A stretch of DNA of 37,678 nt from Bacillota bacterium (GCA_023230985.1 JALNWH010000004.1:1-37678), one strand, 5' to 3'; shown: positions 8,841-17,492, numbered from the stretch's first letter. Numbers and translations: made by a program. The notes: generated from the sequence alone by a model not told the origin.

Positions 8841-9112
8841 GCCGTGCTAGATGGGGAGTTTGCGGTGCCCTATAACCTGCAATCCGCAGCAGCAGGGTTG
8901 AATTCCTTTGCTAAGGCCGATGCTTGTAAGGTCTGCCTTTGATAAGTGATGTTGATGATTGGGTCCTGCGCAACGGAAATTTATGAAACCCGTCAGGTCC
9001 GGAAGGAAGCAGCGGTAAGTAAACCCTTTCGTGTGCCGTAGGGGTGCCTGATTGGAGTTAACTGTCAAGGTTACGCTTGGAAGTTATCGCTGTCGAAGAA
9101 AGGTGCACGGCC
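8841..9112 (+). ncRNA. ffs: Signal recognition particle RNA, large bacterial type
   Basis: The 5' GGCCGTGC pairs with the 3' GCACGGCC (9105-9112), closing a molecule of about 270 nt. That is the size of the Bacillus/Clostridium SRP RNA with an Alu domain. The Ffh-binding S-domain loop is seen at 8993-9016 (GTCAGGTCCGGAAGGAAGCA). The Alu-type TGCCCTATAACCTGCAATCC lies near the 5' end. With Ffh it targets nascent membrane and secreted proteins to the translocon. In Firmicutes the gene usually sits directly before dnaX; here an HD-GYP gene lies between them. Confidence 0.97.
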
Positions 9113-9132
9113 ATTAATATTTGAAGTATTTG

Positions 9133-9158
9133 GGGGATAGCTTTGCTTTCCCTTTTTT
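9133..9158 (+). terminator. Intrinsic terminator of the SRP RNA
   Basis: GGGGATAGC pairs with GCTTTCCC around a 3-nt loop (one mismatch), followed by a T run, about 20 nt after the mature SRP RNA 3' end. Confidence 0.85.
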
Positions 9159-9194
9159 ATTGCTATTTATAGGGGTTATTAATTCGATATACCT

Positions 9195-9222
9195 TTTACA
9201 TTATTTAATTATATGTTAAAAT
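9195..9222 (+). promoter_or_regulatory. Probable promoter of the HD-GYP gene
   Basis: TTTACA (9195-9200), a 16-nt spacer and TAAAAT (9217-9222) preceded by TGt, an extended -10. It lies 54 nt upstream of the chosen start. Confidence 0.5.
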
Positions 9223-9275
9223 AATTGTTAGCTAATGTAAGATTTTGCAATATGTAAATGGCGGTGATTAGTGAG

Positions 9276-11237
9276 ATGGCCAGATATAGTTTTAGACTTA
9301 AGATTATTATAGCTTTTATTATTGCAACACTTATTCCCTTCTCTTTGTCGTGGATATTGTTTTTTACCAGTAATAATTATAGGATTGCCATAGAATCCGG
9401 AAAGTTTAATACACACTTAATTACTTTATTAGTTATTGGTATAACATTGGCTTTTGCTTTTTCAATTTATATAATAAATTCAATTGTTAAGCCTCTTAAT
9501 GAAGTAACGAAAAGCGCTCAACAGATTTCTGAAGGTAATTATGATTATAATATTACTGTAGGCGGAAATGATGAAATAGGTTTTTTGGCGCATTGTATCA
9601 GAAAAATGCTGGTTGGGATTAAGGCTACCCTTATAGTTTTAAGGAAAAGATCCGATGAACTTACAAAGAGCAATGAACAGCTTCAGGATATAAATACAGA
9701 GCTTGAAGCTTCTTTGGAACAGCTTAAAGCCACAACCGATTTACTTAATGCTTCTGAGGATAAATATAGAAGCTTGATTGAAAACATTACCGATTTGGTA
9801 TGGTTAATAGATTATGAAGGAAATATTATTTTTGTAAATGAGAGATTTAAACAATTATTAGGATATTCAGAAACTGAATTAATTGGGAAATATATCATAG
9901 ATATTTTAGATGGAGATGTTTTAAAACATATATTTGATTCTGTAAGGGAAATTGACACTAATAGAATAAAAATTGAATTTATAGCCAAGAACGGGAAGAT
10001 AATATATACGGATACCGGTGTGAAAAGAGTAGAAGAAAATGGAATAATAATCGGTGTTCAAGGTGTTTCCAGAGATATTACCGAAAAAATAATTATAGAA
10101 GAAAAGCTTAACAAGAAGCTTGTTGAACTCCAATTGTTAAATAGAATAAGTAAAGATATTGTTACAAATACAGATTTAAAAAGTGTTCTAAATGAAGTTG
10201 CCAATCAGGTAGTAAAAGTATCGGATGTTGTTGCGTGTACTATTAGGTTGATTAATAAATCGGACTTAAATAACTTGGAGTTGAAAGCGTCGGCGCATAG
10301 TGTAGAGATAGACTGTATTATTGAGAAAAAAATCGATAAACGCCGAGATATAGTGGGTAAGGCTGTAGAGAGTCAACTTCCCTTTATAGTAAAGTTAAAA
10401 GATAGTATAATAACAAATACATATGTAAGTACACTTTATGAAGAGAAACATGCAAGATATTGCTTATTTAACCCTATTATGGTAAGAGAAAGAGCAATAG
10501 GTGTTATGACCAGTTTTACTAAAGAACCTCCCGGTCAGCCACATATAGATTTGCTCGCTTCTTTAGTTAATAATATTGCTATTGCAATAGATAATGCGGA
10601 GGCTTATGACAAATTGAAACAACAATATTTTCACACAATACAATCTTTAGTATCTGCTGTTGAGGCCAAAGACTTTTATACAGAGAACCATTCTTTTCGT
10701 GTATCTGAATATGCGGTATTGATAGCCGATGAAATGGGTTATGACGAACAGTTTATAGAAAAGGTTCGAATAACCGGTTTGCTGCATGATATAGGAAAAA
10801 TCGGTATTAGTGATACGATTTTGAATAAAAAGGGGAAATTAACATCCAAGGAATATGGTATTATAAAGAAACATCCGGATATAGCCTGTAAGATACTTGA
10901 GGGTATGGATCTGGATGAGGATATCATCTTAGGTATTAAGCACCATCATGAGAGATGTGATGGTAAAGGTTATCCATGTAATTATGTTGAAGAGAACATA
11001 CCGGATATTGCTCATATTATAAGCGTAGTGGATGCTTTTGATGCTATGACCTCAAAACGACCATATAGAGAAGTCATAAGCTTTGATATGGCAGTGGAAG
11101 AGCTGATTAATAATAAGGGTACGCAGTTTCACCCTAGAGTAGTAGATTCTTTTATTAAAATATATAGGGAAAAAGAAAAAGAATTAGTAGAATTAAGCGA
11201 ACAGAATGAAGAAAGACCTTGGGATATAATGAGTTGA
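9276..11237 (+). CDS. Membrane HAMP-PAS-GAF-HD-GYP phosphodiesterase
   Basis: About 653 aa. Two membrane segments (residues ~10-30 and ~44-65) enclose only a very short outside loop, then come a HAMP domain (~60-115), a coiled coil, a PAS domain (~160-275), a GAF domain (~295-445) and an HD-GYP domain (~455-645). The catalytic motif HDIGK (His504-Asp505) and HHERCDGKGYP (from 557) are complete, so c-di-GMP hydrolysis is expected. The short periplasmic loop suggests sensing within the membrane or by PAS/GAF rather than by an outer domain. The ATG at 9276 is preferred because GGCGGTGATTAG nearly matches the full anti-Shine-Dalgarno complement; an ATG at 9258 lacks such a site. Trp is replaced by Cys in the usual HHERWDG motif. 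Confidence 0.93.
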   Translation: MARYSFRLKIIIAFIIATLIPFSLSWILFFTSNNYRIAIESGKFNTHLITLLVIGITLAFAFSIYIINSIVKPLNEVTKSAQQISEGNYDYNITVGGNDEIGFLAHCIRKMLVGIKATLIVLRKRSDELTKSNEQLQDINTELEASLEQLKATTDLLNASEDKYRSLIENITDLVWLIDYEGNIIFVNERFKQLLGYSETELIGKYIIDILDGDVLKHIFDSVREIDTNRIKIEFIAKNGKIIYTDTGVKRVEENGIIIGVQGVSRDITEKIIIEEKLNKKLVELQLLNRISKDIVTNTDLKSVLNEVANQVVKVSDVVACTIRLINKSDLNNLELKASAHSVEIDCIIEKKIDKRRDIVGKAVESQLPFIVKLKDSIITNTYVSTLYEEKHARYCLFNPIMVRERAIGVMTSFTKEPPGQPHIDLLASLVNNIAIAIDNAEAYDKLKQQYFHTIQSLVSAVEAKDFYTENHSFRVSEYAVLIADEMGYDEQFIEKVRITGLLHDIGKIGISDTILNKKGKLTSKEYGIIKKHPDIACKILEGMDLDEDIILGIKHHHERCDGKGYPCNYVEENIPDIAHIISVVDAFDAMTSKRPYREVISFDMAVEELINNKGTQFHPRVVDSFIKIYREKEKELVELSEQNEERPWDIMS

Positions 11238-11267
11238 TTGAGAGAACTAAAATTTGGAGGCACCAAA

Positions 11268-13028
11268 ATGTATATAGCCTTATATAGAAAATATAGGCCG
11301 ACTAGGTTTGAAGATATATGCGGTCAAGAGCATATAACCACATCTTTAAAAAATCAAATAAAAGCCGATAAGATTTCCCATGCCTATTTATTTTGCGGAA
11401 CAAGAGGCACCGGTAAGACAAGCACAGCAAAGCTTCTTGCAAGAGCAGTAAACTGTTTAGATTTGCAAAATGGAAATCCTTGTGAAAAATGTGAAAGCTG
11501 TAAATCCATAAATGAGGGAAATTCAATTGATGTATTTGAAATAGATGCAGCATCTAACAGAGGTATTGACAATATCAGAGATCTTAGGGAAGCAGTAAAA
11601 TTTACTCCAATAAGTAAATATAAGTTATATATTATAGATGAAGTTCATATGCTTACAAATGAAGCTTTTAATGCATTGCTTAAGACTTTGGAGGAACCAC
11701 CTGAGTATGTTATATTCATTCTTGCTACAACGGAGCCGCATAAATTGCCGGCTACGGTGCTTTCCAGATGCCAAAGATTTGATTTTAAAAGAATCAGTCA
11801 AAAAAGCATGCTGGATAGATTGAATTTTATTTGCAAAGAAGAAGGTATCAAAGCTGAAGCCGAGGCTTTGCAAATAATTGTCAGAAACACTGATGGAGCG
11901 ATGAGGGATGCAATTAATATAATGGATCAATGCTCCGTATATAGCAATAAAAATATAAAAGAATATGACGTCTTAGCAGTTTTGGGAATTGTAAACGACA
12001 GATACCTTTTTGATATAGCGGATTCAATTCTAAATGAAGACGTGACGAAGACAGTGAGCATTTTAAGAGAAATATCCGACGAAGGGAAGGATATAATTCA
12101 ATTCACCCAAGATTTGCAAATACACTACCGCAACCTGCTTATGGCAAAACTTGTTACCAAGGCTGAGAGTGTAATTGATTTATCAGAGGAAAAGATTGAT
12201 TTATTAATAAAACAAAGCAAAACGTATAGTAAAGAGAACATTATAAGATGTATAAATATGTTATCCGACTTGACATCGGGTATAAAGTGGTCATCTCAAC
12301 CATTGCTGCTTTTAGAAATAGCATTGATTAAAATGAGCAGACTTAAAAAAGATACAAGTGTTGAAGGATTGACGGCAAGAATTGCAAAAGTGGAGGATAT
12401 TATAGCAAAGGGCGGCAAACCGCAAACAGCCGGAGCAATGGAAACTGTCAATGAAAATATACCTGTTAACTCAGATTTGCCGGAAATCGAGGAGCCCTCT
12501 GTTATTGAACAAAAAACTATAGAGGATGATGATTCTGTCGGCCAAGACATAGCTGCTAGCCGAGACGCACCTGAAACCTTAGCAGACTGTAATCTTGTGG
12601 ACCCAAATATAAAAAATAAAATAATGGAATCCTGGGATGACTTTGTGAAGGATTTTGGCAAAAGAAAACGTATGATAATAAGAACATATCTGGCATCTTG
12701 CAAACCAATAATGATAAATGATCAAGAAGTTATCCTCTGTTTTGGAAAGAAGGATAATTTCTCCAAAGAATCCGTAGAAAAAATTAAAGTAAAGGATGAG
12801 ATAGAAGAAACAGCAAAGGAATATTTCGGTATACCGGTAACAATAAAACCTGTATTTGAAGATGAAATAAAGACAGAAGAAGACGATTCATCAAAAGAAA
12901 CAAATAAAGATAAAGAATCTACTATATCTGAAAACATAGAAGAATCATTTATAACAGATGAAAATTATATTAAAGAAAAAGCGATAGAAGTATTTGGTGA
13001 AGACCTGGTAGAAATAATAGAAGATTAA
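11268..13028 (+). CDS. dnaX: DNA polymerase III subunit gamma/tau
   Basis: 586 aa from the ATG at 11268, which follows GGAGG; an upstream in-frame TTG at 11238 has no support. The N-terminal YRKYRPTRFEDICGQEHI, the Walker A GTRGTGKTS (44-52), the zinc-binding CEKCESC region, the DEVHML Walker B and the SRCQRFDF sensor region identify the clamp-loader ATPase. The acidic linker after ~residue 390 and a C-terminal domain match tau. It loads the sliding clamp and couples polymerase to helicase. It heads the conserved dnaX-ybaB-recR run. I saw no A-rich slippery site that would argue for a separate gamma form. Confidence 0.97.
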   Translation: MYIALYRKYRPTRFEDICGQEHITTSLKNQIKADKISHAYLFCGTRGTGKTSTAKLLARAVNCLDLQNGNPCEKCESCKSINEGNSIDVFEIDAASNRGIDNIRDLREAVKFTPISKYKLYIIDEVHMLTNEAFNALLKTLEEPPEYVIFILATTEPHKLPATVLSRCQRFDFKRISQKSMLDRLNFICKEEGIKAEAEALQIIVRNTDGAMRDAINIMDQCSVYSNKNIKEYDVLAVLGIVNDRYLFDIADSILNEDVTKTVSILREISDEGKDIIQFTQDLQIHYRNLLMAKLVTKAESVIDLSEEKIDLLIKQSKTYSKENIIRCINMLSDLTSGIKWSSQPLLLLEIALIKMSRLKKDTSVEGLTARIAKVEDIIAKGGKPQTAGAMETVNENIPVNSDLPEIEEPSVIEQKTIEDDDSVGQDIAASRDAPETLADCNLVDPNIKNKIMESWDDFVKDFGKRKRMIIRTYLASCKPIMINDQEVILCFGKKDNFSKESVEKIKVKDEIEETAKEYFGIPVTIKPVFEDEIKTEEDDSSKETNKDKESTISENIEESFITDENYIKEKAIEVFGEDLVEIIED

Positions 13029-13050
13029 ATATAATTGAGGAGGAATTCAA

Positions 13051-13392
13051 ATGGCTAAAGGCGGATATCCGGGGGGAATGGGAAATATGGGTAATATGAT
13101 GAAACAAGCGCAAAAGATGCAAAGGGAAATGCTCAAATTACAAGAAGAGATAGAACAAAGGACAGTTGAGGCCAGTTCCGGCGGGGGTGCTGTTAATGTT
13201 GTCGTATCAGGTAAAAAAGACGTAAGATCTATAACTATAGAACCGGAAGTAGTAGATCCCGATGATATTGAAATGCTGCAAGATTTGATAATGGCTGCGA
13301 TAAATGAAGCAATTAGGAAAGCTGATGAAATGGTGGCACAAGAAATGAGCAAATTGACCGGTGGATTAAATCTACCCGGAGGATTGTTTTAA
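13051..13392 (+). CDS. ybaB: YbaB/EbfC-family nucleoid-associated protein
   Basis: 113 aa. The Gly/Met-rich start (GGYPGGMGNMGNMMKQAQKM), the KLQEEIEQRTVEASSGGGAV segment and the VDPDDIEMLQDLI region are typical of this small dimeric DNA-binding family. It lies between dnaX and recR as in most bacteria. The ATG follows GAGGAGG. Its stop codon overlaps the recR start by one base (TAATG), implying translational coupling. Confidence 0.96.
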   Translation: MAKGGYPGGMGNMGNMMKQAQKMQREMLKLQEEIEQRTVEASSGGGAVNVVVSGKKDVRSITIEPEVVDPDDIEMLQDLIMAAINEAIRKADEMVAQEMSKLTGGLNLPGGLF

Positions 13393-13991
13393 TGAGCTAT
13401 TATGCTGCACCAATAGCAAAGTTAATAGATGCTTTTGCAAAGCTGCCGGGTATAGGAAATAAAACCGCCCAGCGGCTTGCATTTTACCTTTTAAATATGC
13501 CCATGAAAGATGCAGAAGAACTTGCAAATGCAATTACAAATGCAAGAAAAAGTGTCAGGTACTGTGAGGTATGCTGTAATATCACGGATAAAGTAAAGTG
13601 CAATATTTGTTCTGATTTAAAAAGAGATGACAGTATTATATGTATTGTTGAAGACCCCAGAGACGTTGTGGCAATGGAGAGAACTAAGGAGTTTAAAGGG
13701 TTGTATCATGTTCTTCATGGTGCTATATCTCCCATGGATGATATAGGACCTAGTGATATTAGAATAAGAGAATTATTGGACAGGCTAAAAGGAGACAAGG
13801 TTAGGGAAATTATATTGGCTACAAACCCCAATATAGAAGGAGAAGCCACAGCCATGTACATATCAAGGATTGTTAAACCCCTAGGTGTGAAGGCCACTCG
13901 TATCGCTCATGGTGTGCCCGTAGGCGGTGACTTGGAATATGCTGATGAAGTAACACTGATGAAGGCTCTGGAAGGACGCAGAGAGATATAA
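13392..13991 (+). CDS. recR: Recombination mediator RecR
   Basis: 199 aa, standard length. A helix-hairpin-helix segment (KLPGIGNKTAQRLAFYLL), a four-Cys zinc finger (CEVCCNITDKVKCNIC) and a Toprim region (IICIVEDPRDVVAME) are all present. With RecO/RecF it loads RecA on SSB-covered gaps during repair. It overlaps ybaB by one base and lacks its own ribosome binding site, so it depends on the dnaX unit. Confidence 0.98.
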   Translation: MSYYAAPIAKLIDAFAKLPGIGNKTAQRLAFYLLNMPMKDAEELANAITNARKSVRYCEVCCNITDKVKCNICSDLKRDDSIICIVEDPRDVVAMERTKEFKGLYHVLHGAISPMDDIGPSDIRIRELLDRLKGDKVREIILATNPNIEGEATAMYISRIVKPLGVKATRIAHGVPVGGDLEYADEVTLMKALEGRREI

Positions 13992-13993
13992 TC

Positions 13994-14232
13994 TATTATA
14001 TTGCAGGTGGCTAAGCCGGTATTGATACTGCTTTAAAATATTCGGATAAAATAGAAGAGCCAATTAATCATTTGAGGAAATTTCCCAACTTAAGAAACAT
14101 GCCTGGATATTCTATCTTGAAAACAAGGTTATAGGCTGTTGAACGTGGGAAAACATCTTATGTTTTATAAAGTAAATGAAGAAAATAAAACCGTTATCGT
14201 ATATAAAAACTTATTTAATAAAATAAAGGGTG
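13994..14232 (+). pseudogene. Decayed RelE/ParE-family toxin remnant
   Basis: One frame reads YYIAGG, stop, AGIDTALKYSDKIEEPINHL, then RKFPNLRNM. A second frame, reached by a one-base shift near 14130, continues YRLLNVGKHLMFYKVNEENK and TVIVYKNLFNK. Joined, this resembles the ParE/RelE plasmid-stabilization toxin pattern (helical DKIEEAI..LKEFPN, then GYR..VG.YL.FYKVNEE.KTV.I.R.L). The first ~20 residues are missing, there is an in-frame stop and a frameshift, and no antitoxin gene is adjacent. It is best read as the relic of a toxin-antitoxin module inserted after recR. Confidence 0.7.
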
Positions 14233-14239
14233 GGGTACA

Positions 14240-14674
14240 ATGATTACAGGTATTATTTTTTCTATTTTTGCCGGATTCGTTATAAGCATTCAAAATGTTT
14301 TCAATACCCGTCTGGGAGAGAATATCGGTATGATTGAGACTACAGTGGTTGTACATGCAGTTGGTTTAGCTTTTGCTATCATAGCTACAATGGCAGGCGG
14401 TGACGGTAGTTTTAAAGCTATTAAAGATGTTAATAAATTATATTTAATAGGCGGGGCATTGGGAGTAATGATAGTTTATGGTGTTATGAAAGGCATATCC
14501 CTTTTAGGTCCTACTTTCTCTGTTGCAATTGTTATAGTTGCACAGCTGACCATTACTCTTTTTATTGATGTATTTGGTCTATTCGATAGTCCAAGGATTA
14601 AATTTGATTTTACAAAGCCCTTGGGAATATTGATAATGATTGCAGGTATAATCGTATTTAAATTAAGAGGTTAA
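14240..14674 (+). CDS. YdcZ/DUF606-type small DMT transporter
   Basis: 144 aa with about five hydrophobic segments. MITGIIFSIFAGFVISIQNV and NTRLGENIGMIETTVVVH match the DUF606 (YdcZ) family of half-size drug/metabolite transporters, which probably work as dimers. The substrate is unknown. A ribosome binding site (AAGGGTGGGG) precedes the ATG and lies within the toxin remnant. YkvI-like follows 27 nt downstream, so the two may form a unit. Confidence 0.85.
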   Translation: MITGIIFSIFAGFVISIQNVFNTRLGENIGMIETTVVVHAVGLAFAIIATMAGGDGSFKAIKDVNKLYLIGGALGVMIVYGVMKGISLLGPTFSVAIVIVAQLTITLFIDVFGLFDSPRIKFDFTKPLGILIMIAGIIVFKLRG

Positions 14675-14701
14675 TAAAACATACATTGGGGATTTATATA
14701 A

Positions 14702-15775
14702 ATGGAAAAACAAAATAAATATAATAAAAGAGAAGTGATGAAATTTGCAGGCGCTTTTATTGCTTGGGTAATCGGCTCAGGATTTGCAACCGGTCAGGAA
14801 GTGCTGCAATTTTTTACAAGCTTCGGATATTTAAGCTACGGTGTTGTGTTACTTAATTTAATCGGTTTTCTTTTTTTTGGACAAATCTTGGTATCAACCG
14901 GATTTGAGAATAAAGATAAAACTGCCTTTAATCATTTTAAATATTTTTGCGGTGAAAGATTAGGTTTATTTTATTCCTGGTTGATTCCCATTACCTTGAC
15001 TTTGATTATGTCTGTTTTAATTTCAGGCGCCGGTGCCACACTTTACGAGTATTACGGTATAAATCACTATATTGGTTCGGCTATTATGGCTATTGCGGTT
15101 TTGTGTGCTTATTTAATCGGCTTCGATAGGCTAATAAAAATAGTTTCATCTATAGGCCCCTTTATAATTGTTTTTTCATTGATTGTAGGAATTATTACGA
15201 TTGTCCGTGATTATAGTAATTTTTCAGAAGTTCCAAAATACAAATCTTTGCTTGATGAAATGAAGGCTGCACCTAACTGGGTTATTAGCTCTATTGTTTA
15301 TTTATCATTGAATTTTTTAAGCGGCAGCATATATTTTACCGGATTGGGAAAATCAGCAACTAATAAAGATGATATAAAATACGGAGCATTATTTGGTGCT
15401 TCAGCGATAATAGCCACCATTATAATTATGAATACGTCTATATTATTAAACGTTAAAAGTACTATTTCTTTAGAAATCCCGGCTTTATATCTGGCAAAAA
15501 GAATATCTTATATACTGGGGGCGATCTTTTCAATTGCGTTGACATTAGGTATTTTCTCTTCTTGTTCTGCAATGATGTGGTCTGTATGCAACCGTATAAC
15601 TATTGGCGGTAAAAAGGGGAATAAAATAATTGCAATATTGATTGCAATTTTTACTTTTATACTGGGGCTTTTCACTTTTAGTGAACTTATCGGTATCTTT
15701 TATCCTCTTGTGGGTTATATCGGCCTAGTTTTTATGGCATGTGTTTTATATAAAGCATATTCGTTGCATAGATAA
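14702..15775 (+). CDS. YkvI-family membrane transporter
   Basis: 357 aa with roughly ten hydrophobic segments. The opening FAGAFIAWVIGSGFATGQEV has the unwound-helix glycine pattern of APC/LeuT-fold carriers and is characteristic of the YkvI family, whose substrate is not firmly known. It directly precedes the isoleucine T-box leader but has its own stop and lies outside that transcription unit. Transport of an amino acid or cation is a guess from the fold only. Confidence 0.85.
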   Translation: MEKQNKYNKREVMKFAGAFIAWVIGSGFATGQEVLQFFTSFGYLSYGVVLLNLIGFLFFGQILVSTGFENKDKTAFNHFKYFCGERLGLFYSWLIPITLTLIMSVLISGAGATLYEYYGINHYIGSAIMAIAVLCAYLIGFDRLIKIVSSIGPFIIVFSLIVGIITIVRDYSNFSEVPKYKSLLDEMKAAPNWVISSIVYLSLNFLSGSIYFTGLGKSATNKDDIKYGALFGASAIIATIIIMNTSILLNVKSTISLEIPALYLAKRISYILGAIFSIALTLGIFSSCSAMMWSVCNRITIGGKKGNKIIAILIAIFTFILGLFTFSELIGIFYPLVGYIGLVFMACVLYKAYSLHR

Positions 15776-15831
15776 TTTTACCGTCAATTAATGTTGCAAT
15801 CTTTAAACTATAAAACTTTTAAAATTTTCTA

Positions 15832-15860
15832 TTGACAAGATAATAAATATGATATAAAAT
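15832..15860 (+). promoter_or_regulatory. Promoter of the ilv T-box operon
   Basis: TTGACA (15832-15837), a 17-nt spacer and TAAAAT (15855-15860); an overlapping TATAAA begins at 15853. It sits just upstream of the T-box leader and would start the transcript near 15867. Confidence 0.7.
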
Positions 15861-15867
15861 TATAAAC

Positions 15868-16160
15868 AATTTATTAATAAAAGCTTTGACGGAGAGAAAA
15901 GTATCCGAGATTAATAACAGAGAGCCGGAAATGGTGGGAACCGGTATTAAAAGGGTATGTAATGATCACTCCCGAGCTGCCGAGTCAAAAGGCTATGCCA
16001 AGTAGACAAGGACGGTTCCCTCGCCACCGTTACATGGCTATGGTTAAAAGAATTTGTTCTTCGACCTGATGAGGCTATTGATGTGAATTAATAGTGAATA
16101 TGGGTGGTAACACGGAATAAACCCCGTCCCAAAATATATGTTTTGGGACGGGGTAATTTT
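15868..16160 (+). promoter_or_regulatory. T-box leader, isoleucine specifier (AUC)
   Basis: Stem I carries the conserved AGAGAGCCGG...GGTGGGAACCGG arm (15919-15945). The specifier loop reads AATG-ATC-ACTCCCGAG, placing ATC (15965-15967), an isoleucine codon, just before the usual ACT. Stem III is GACGG...CCGT (16012-16030). The T-box itself is TGGGTGGTAACACG (16101-16114); its TGGT bulge would pair with the ACCA end of uncharged tRNA. The terminator pairs ACCCCGTCCCAAAA (16121-16134) with TTTTGGGACGGGGT (16141-16154), then a T-rich tail. Low charged tRNA-Ile should favour the antiterminator and turn on the ilv genes. Confidence 0.95.
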
Positions 16161-16195
16161 ATTTTTGCAAAAATTAAAAAACAGGAGGAAGCAAA

Positions 16196-16426
16196 ATGGA
16201 AAAAACACTGGTAGCAAAGGTAAACAATGAGATTGACGTGCTGATGAGGGTTAGCGGCATTATTAGACGAAAAGGATTCGATATGAAAAGCATTCATATG
16301 GAAGAAGACACAGGAAATCTGGCGAACCTTAGAATTATGCTCTCATATCAAGATAAATGTGTAGACCAACTGATGAATCAGATACGAAAATATAACGATG
16401 TTTACGAGTTGAGATGTGAGATGTGA
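16196..16426 (+). CDS. ilvN: Short acetolactate synthase regulatory subunit (single ACT domain)
   Basis: 76 aa, one ACT domain only (KTLVAKVNNEIDVLMRVSGI, then the RRKGFDMKSI pattern). Most Firmicute IlvN/IlvH proteins are about 160 aa with a second C-terminal domain, so this is IlvM-sized. It should bind the IlvB catalytic subunit and set its activity and feedback by branched-chain amino acids. It is the first gene after the T-box, with AGGAGGA before ATG. The stop codon lies inside three exact copies of a 7-bp repeat (16411-16431), discussed as a finding. IlvB is the last gene of the operon rather than adjacent. Confidence 0.88.
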   Translation: MEKTLVAKVNNEIDVLMRVSGIIRRKGFDMKSIHMEEDTGNLANLRIMLSYQDKCVDQLMNQIRKYNDVYELRCEM

Positions 16427-16431
16427 GATGT
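16411..16431 (+). repeat. Triple GAGATGT tandem repeat over the ilvN stop
   Basis: Three exact GAGATGT copies in a row. The ilvN stop TGA is at 16424-16426, within the repeat. Loss of one unit would open the frame for 16 more codons, to a TAG just before the ilvC ribosome binding site. Confidence 0.9.
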
Positions 16432-16491
16432 GGTCGCCCGTGAATACTAACCACAAAGTAATATATAAAACAATAATTTAGGAGGATTATT

Positions 16492-17484
16492 ATGGCAAAA
16501 ATGTATTATGAAAAAGACGGAGATTTAGAATTATTTAAAGGTAAAAAAGTCGCAATTATAGGATTTGGCAGTCAAGGACATGCACATGCCCTAAACCTAA
16601 AAGAAAGCGGTGTAGATGTTGTTGTAGGACTTTATAAAGGCAGCAAGTCTTGGGATAGGGTTAAAGAATCCGGACTGGAAGTAAAGGAAGTCGGCGAAGC
16701 TGTAGCCACATCGGCAATTACAATGGTTTTAATTCCCGATGAAAAACAAGCCAAGGCTTATAAAGAAGATATAGAAAAAAACCTTAAAGAAGGAGATGCA
16801 CTGGCTTTTGCCCATGGTTTTAACATAAATTACGGTCAAATCACACCCCCTGAAAACGTGGACGTGTTCATGATAGCGCCAAAAGGCCCCGGCCATCTTG
16901 TCAGACGAGTATATGAAGAGGGCAAAGGTGTGCCTGCATTATTGGCAGTACACCAGGACTACACGGGGAATGCTAAAAAACTTGCACTTGCATATGCCAA
17001 AGGACTGGGTTCCTTAAGAGCAGGAGTAATAGAAACCACCTTTAAAGAAGAGACAGAGACAGATCTTTTTGGTGAACAATGTGTATTATGCGGTGGTATC
17101 ACGGAATTGATTAAAGCAGGATTCGACACCCTTATGGAAGCAGGCTATCAGCCGGAAATTGCCTATTTTGAATGTCTCCATGAGATGAAGCTTATTGTAG
17201 ATCTCCTCTACGAAGGCGGATTTGAAAGGATGAGATACAGTGTCAGCGATACTGCAGAATACGGAGATTATGTAACAAGCAAGAGAATGATAACCAAAGA
17301 AACAAGAAAAGAAATGAAAAAGGTACTGGCGGAAGTCCAAAATGGCGATTTTGCAAAGGCTTGGATATTGGAAAACATGGCAGGCCGTCCTGTTTATAAC
17401 AAACGAAAAGAACAAGAATTAAACCATCCTATAGTAGAAGTGGGTAAAAACCTACGAGAAATGATGTCTTGGCTTAAAAAGTAG
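16492..17484 (+). CDS. ilvC: Ketol-acid reductoisomerase
   Basis: 330 aa, class I length. The Rossmann motif GFGSQGHAHALNLKESG, the cofactor loop GLYKGSKSW, MIAPKGPGHLVRR and the C-terminal Glu/Asp metal-site region (ETETDLFGEQCVLCGG; FECLHEMKLIVDLLYEGG) are intact. It converts acetolactate or acetohydroxybutyrate to the dihydroxy acid with NAD(P)H and Mg. The Lys and Ser residues in the loop suggest NADPH use. It is the second gene of the T-box operon, with AGGAGG before the ATG. Confidence 0.98.
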   Translation: MAKMYYEKDGDLELFKGKKVAIIGFGSQGHAHALNLKESGVDVVVGLYKGSKSWDRVKESGLEVKEVGEAVATSAITMVLIPDEKQAKAYKEDIEKNLKEGDALAFAHGFNINYGQITPPENVDVFMIAPKGPGHLVRRVYEEGKGVPALLAVHQDYTGNAKKLALAYAKGLGSLRAGVIETTFKEETETDLFGEQCVLCGGITELIKAGFDTLMEAGYQPEIAYFECLHEMKLIVDLLYEGGFERMRYSVSDTAEYGDYVTSKRMITKETRKEMKKVLAEVQNGDFAKAWILENMAGRPVYNKRKEQELNHPIVEVGKNLREMMSWLKK

Positions 17485-17492
17485 GTGATAAA

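Noticed and set aside
8847..9068. 73-codon minus-strand frame across the SRP RNA
   Set aside because: It lies wholly in the conserved RNA gene and resembles no protein.
11625..11930. 101-codon minus-strand frame inside dnaX
   Set aside because: Antisense shadow of the clamp-loader ATPase domain, with no start site signal.
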